Shown: positions 14,489 through 14,761 of the stretch, in pieces
How positions within the stretch are numbered: position 1 is the stretch's first letter
How the letters are laid out: each line of letters starts with the position of its first letter
From: CAZVCJ01 sp964625745
GTDB lineage: Bacteria > Chloroflexota > Anaerolineae > VGOG01
Direction: 5' to 3'
Assembly: GCA_964625745.1 (NCBI GenBank)
Contig: CAZVCJ010000100.1
Coordinates: 1-14,761, forward strand
Length of the DNA stretch: 14,761 nt
Translations under genes and position numbers: made by a program
Notes under the pieces: generated by a model
The model's input: the letters and a program-made list of their open reading frames with translations, nothing else
Told to the model about the DNA's origin: nothing
Database searches by the model: none

Positions 14489-14761
14489 ATTCGCAGTACC
14501 TCCTCCAAACCAGAATGTGTCATTGCGAGTCTTCCATGGCGCGGTGGCGCCATCCGTAGAGGGCAGAAACTCCCAAATGTGTCACTGCGAGGAGCGCATT
14601 TTGCGACGCTTGTCCTGAGCCTGTCGAAGGGAAGCAGTCCCCTTGCTGCTAGTGAGGAGATTGCTTCGCCCCTGCGGGGCTCGCAATGACAGTCAAGTTT
14701 CTGAGTAGCGGTTTTCGCGAAGCAATCTCCACCTCGCGAATTGGGGATCGCTTCGGCGGAA
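14489..14761. repeat. Non-coding region of dispersed inverted-repeat elements
   Basis: No gene is visible here. TGTCATTGCGAG (14518-14529) and its near copy TGTCACTGCGAG (14580-14591) are both inverted against CTCGCAATGACA (14680-14691). GGAGATTGCTTCGC (14656-14669) is perfectly inverted against GCGAAGCAATCTCC (14717-14730), and a degenerate copy GGGGATCGCTTCGG is at 14743-14756. TCCTGAGCCTGTCGAAGG (14613-14630) lies between. I recall very similar TGTCATTGCGAG and CCTGTCGAAGG strings as high-copy intergenic repeats in Dehalococcoidia-type and other genomes; this could not be checked here. It looks like one or more nested non-autonomous repeat units, continuing past the right edge. Confidence 0.7.
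14536..14553. repeat. Short hairpin inside the repeat region
   Basis: ATGGCGC (14536-14542) and GCGCCAT (14547-14553) form a perfect 7-bp stem with a 4-base loop. No T-run follows on either strand, so it is not an obvious terminator. It lies about 50 bases upstream of the lipoprotein start and could form in that gene's leader. Confidence 0.45.

Noticed and set aside
14516..14761. CRISPR array
   Set aside because: The repeated strings are inverted, unevenly spaced and of different lengths, unlike regularly spaced direct repeats with unique spacers.

Overview
The window is a moderately GC-rich bacterial segment in which every gene I can support lies on the minus strand, so the genes read from high to low coordinates. 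Multi-GAF hybrid histidine kinases, a receiver-associated kinase-like domain, and a dispersed intergenic repeat with TGTCATTGCGAG-type ends all remind me of Chloroflexota (Anaerolineae or Dehalococcoidia-like genomes). This placement is an inference: the window holds no rRNA or marker gene to confirm it. I see no tRNA, rRNA, CRISPR array or transposase.

Layout, in order of transcription. (1) 14489-14761 is non-coding and made of inverted-repeat fragments. (2) 13250-14488 encodes a secreted, probably lipid-anchored protein with two FlgD-like immunoglobulin repeats. (3) 1871-13035 is a tight six-gene block with gaps of 5 to 31 bases. It lies behind a good sigma70-type promoter (13086-13114) and ends at a hairpin terminator (1731-1757). 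Its genes are an S1-S1-receiver-GAF-histidine kinase, a 1706-residue receiver plus about eight GAF domains plus histidine kinase, a stand-alone receiver, a receiver with a C-terminal membrane hairpin, a membrane protein with an exported beta-rich domain, and a receiver with a kinase-like middle domain and an OmpR/PhoB-type DNA-binding domain. (4) 333-1570 is a two-gene unit with an ATGA overlap: a DksA/TraR-type zinc-finger protein and a membrane-anchored SPFH/band-7 protein, ending at a strong hairpin terminator (285-316). (5) 1-210 is the start of a family 2 glycosyltransferase cut by the window edge.

The six-gene block is the notable system. It holds two kinases, five receiver domains and one DNA-binding output, so it looks like a self-contained multistep phosphorelay. 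Its inputs appear to be cytoplasmic: GAF domains and, unusually, RNA-binding-type S1 domains. Two sister receivers share a long acidic loop after the phosphoacceptor aspartate. One is tethered to the membrane and the other is joined to a degenerate kinase-like module and a winged helix, so they may compete for the same phosphoryl group. Architecture and gene order are read directly from sequence. The phosphate-flow model and any role for RNA or the membrane are inference.
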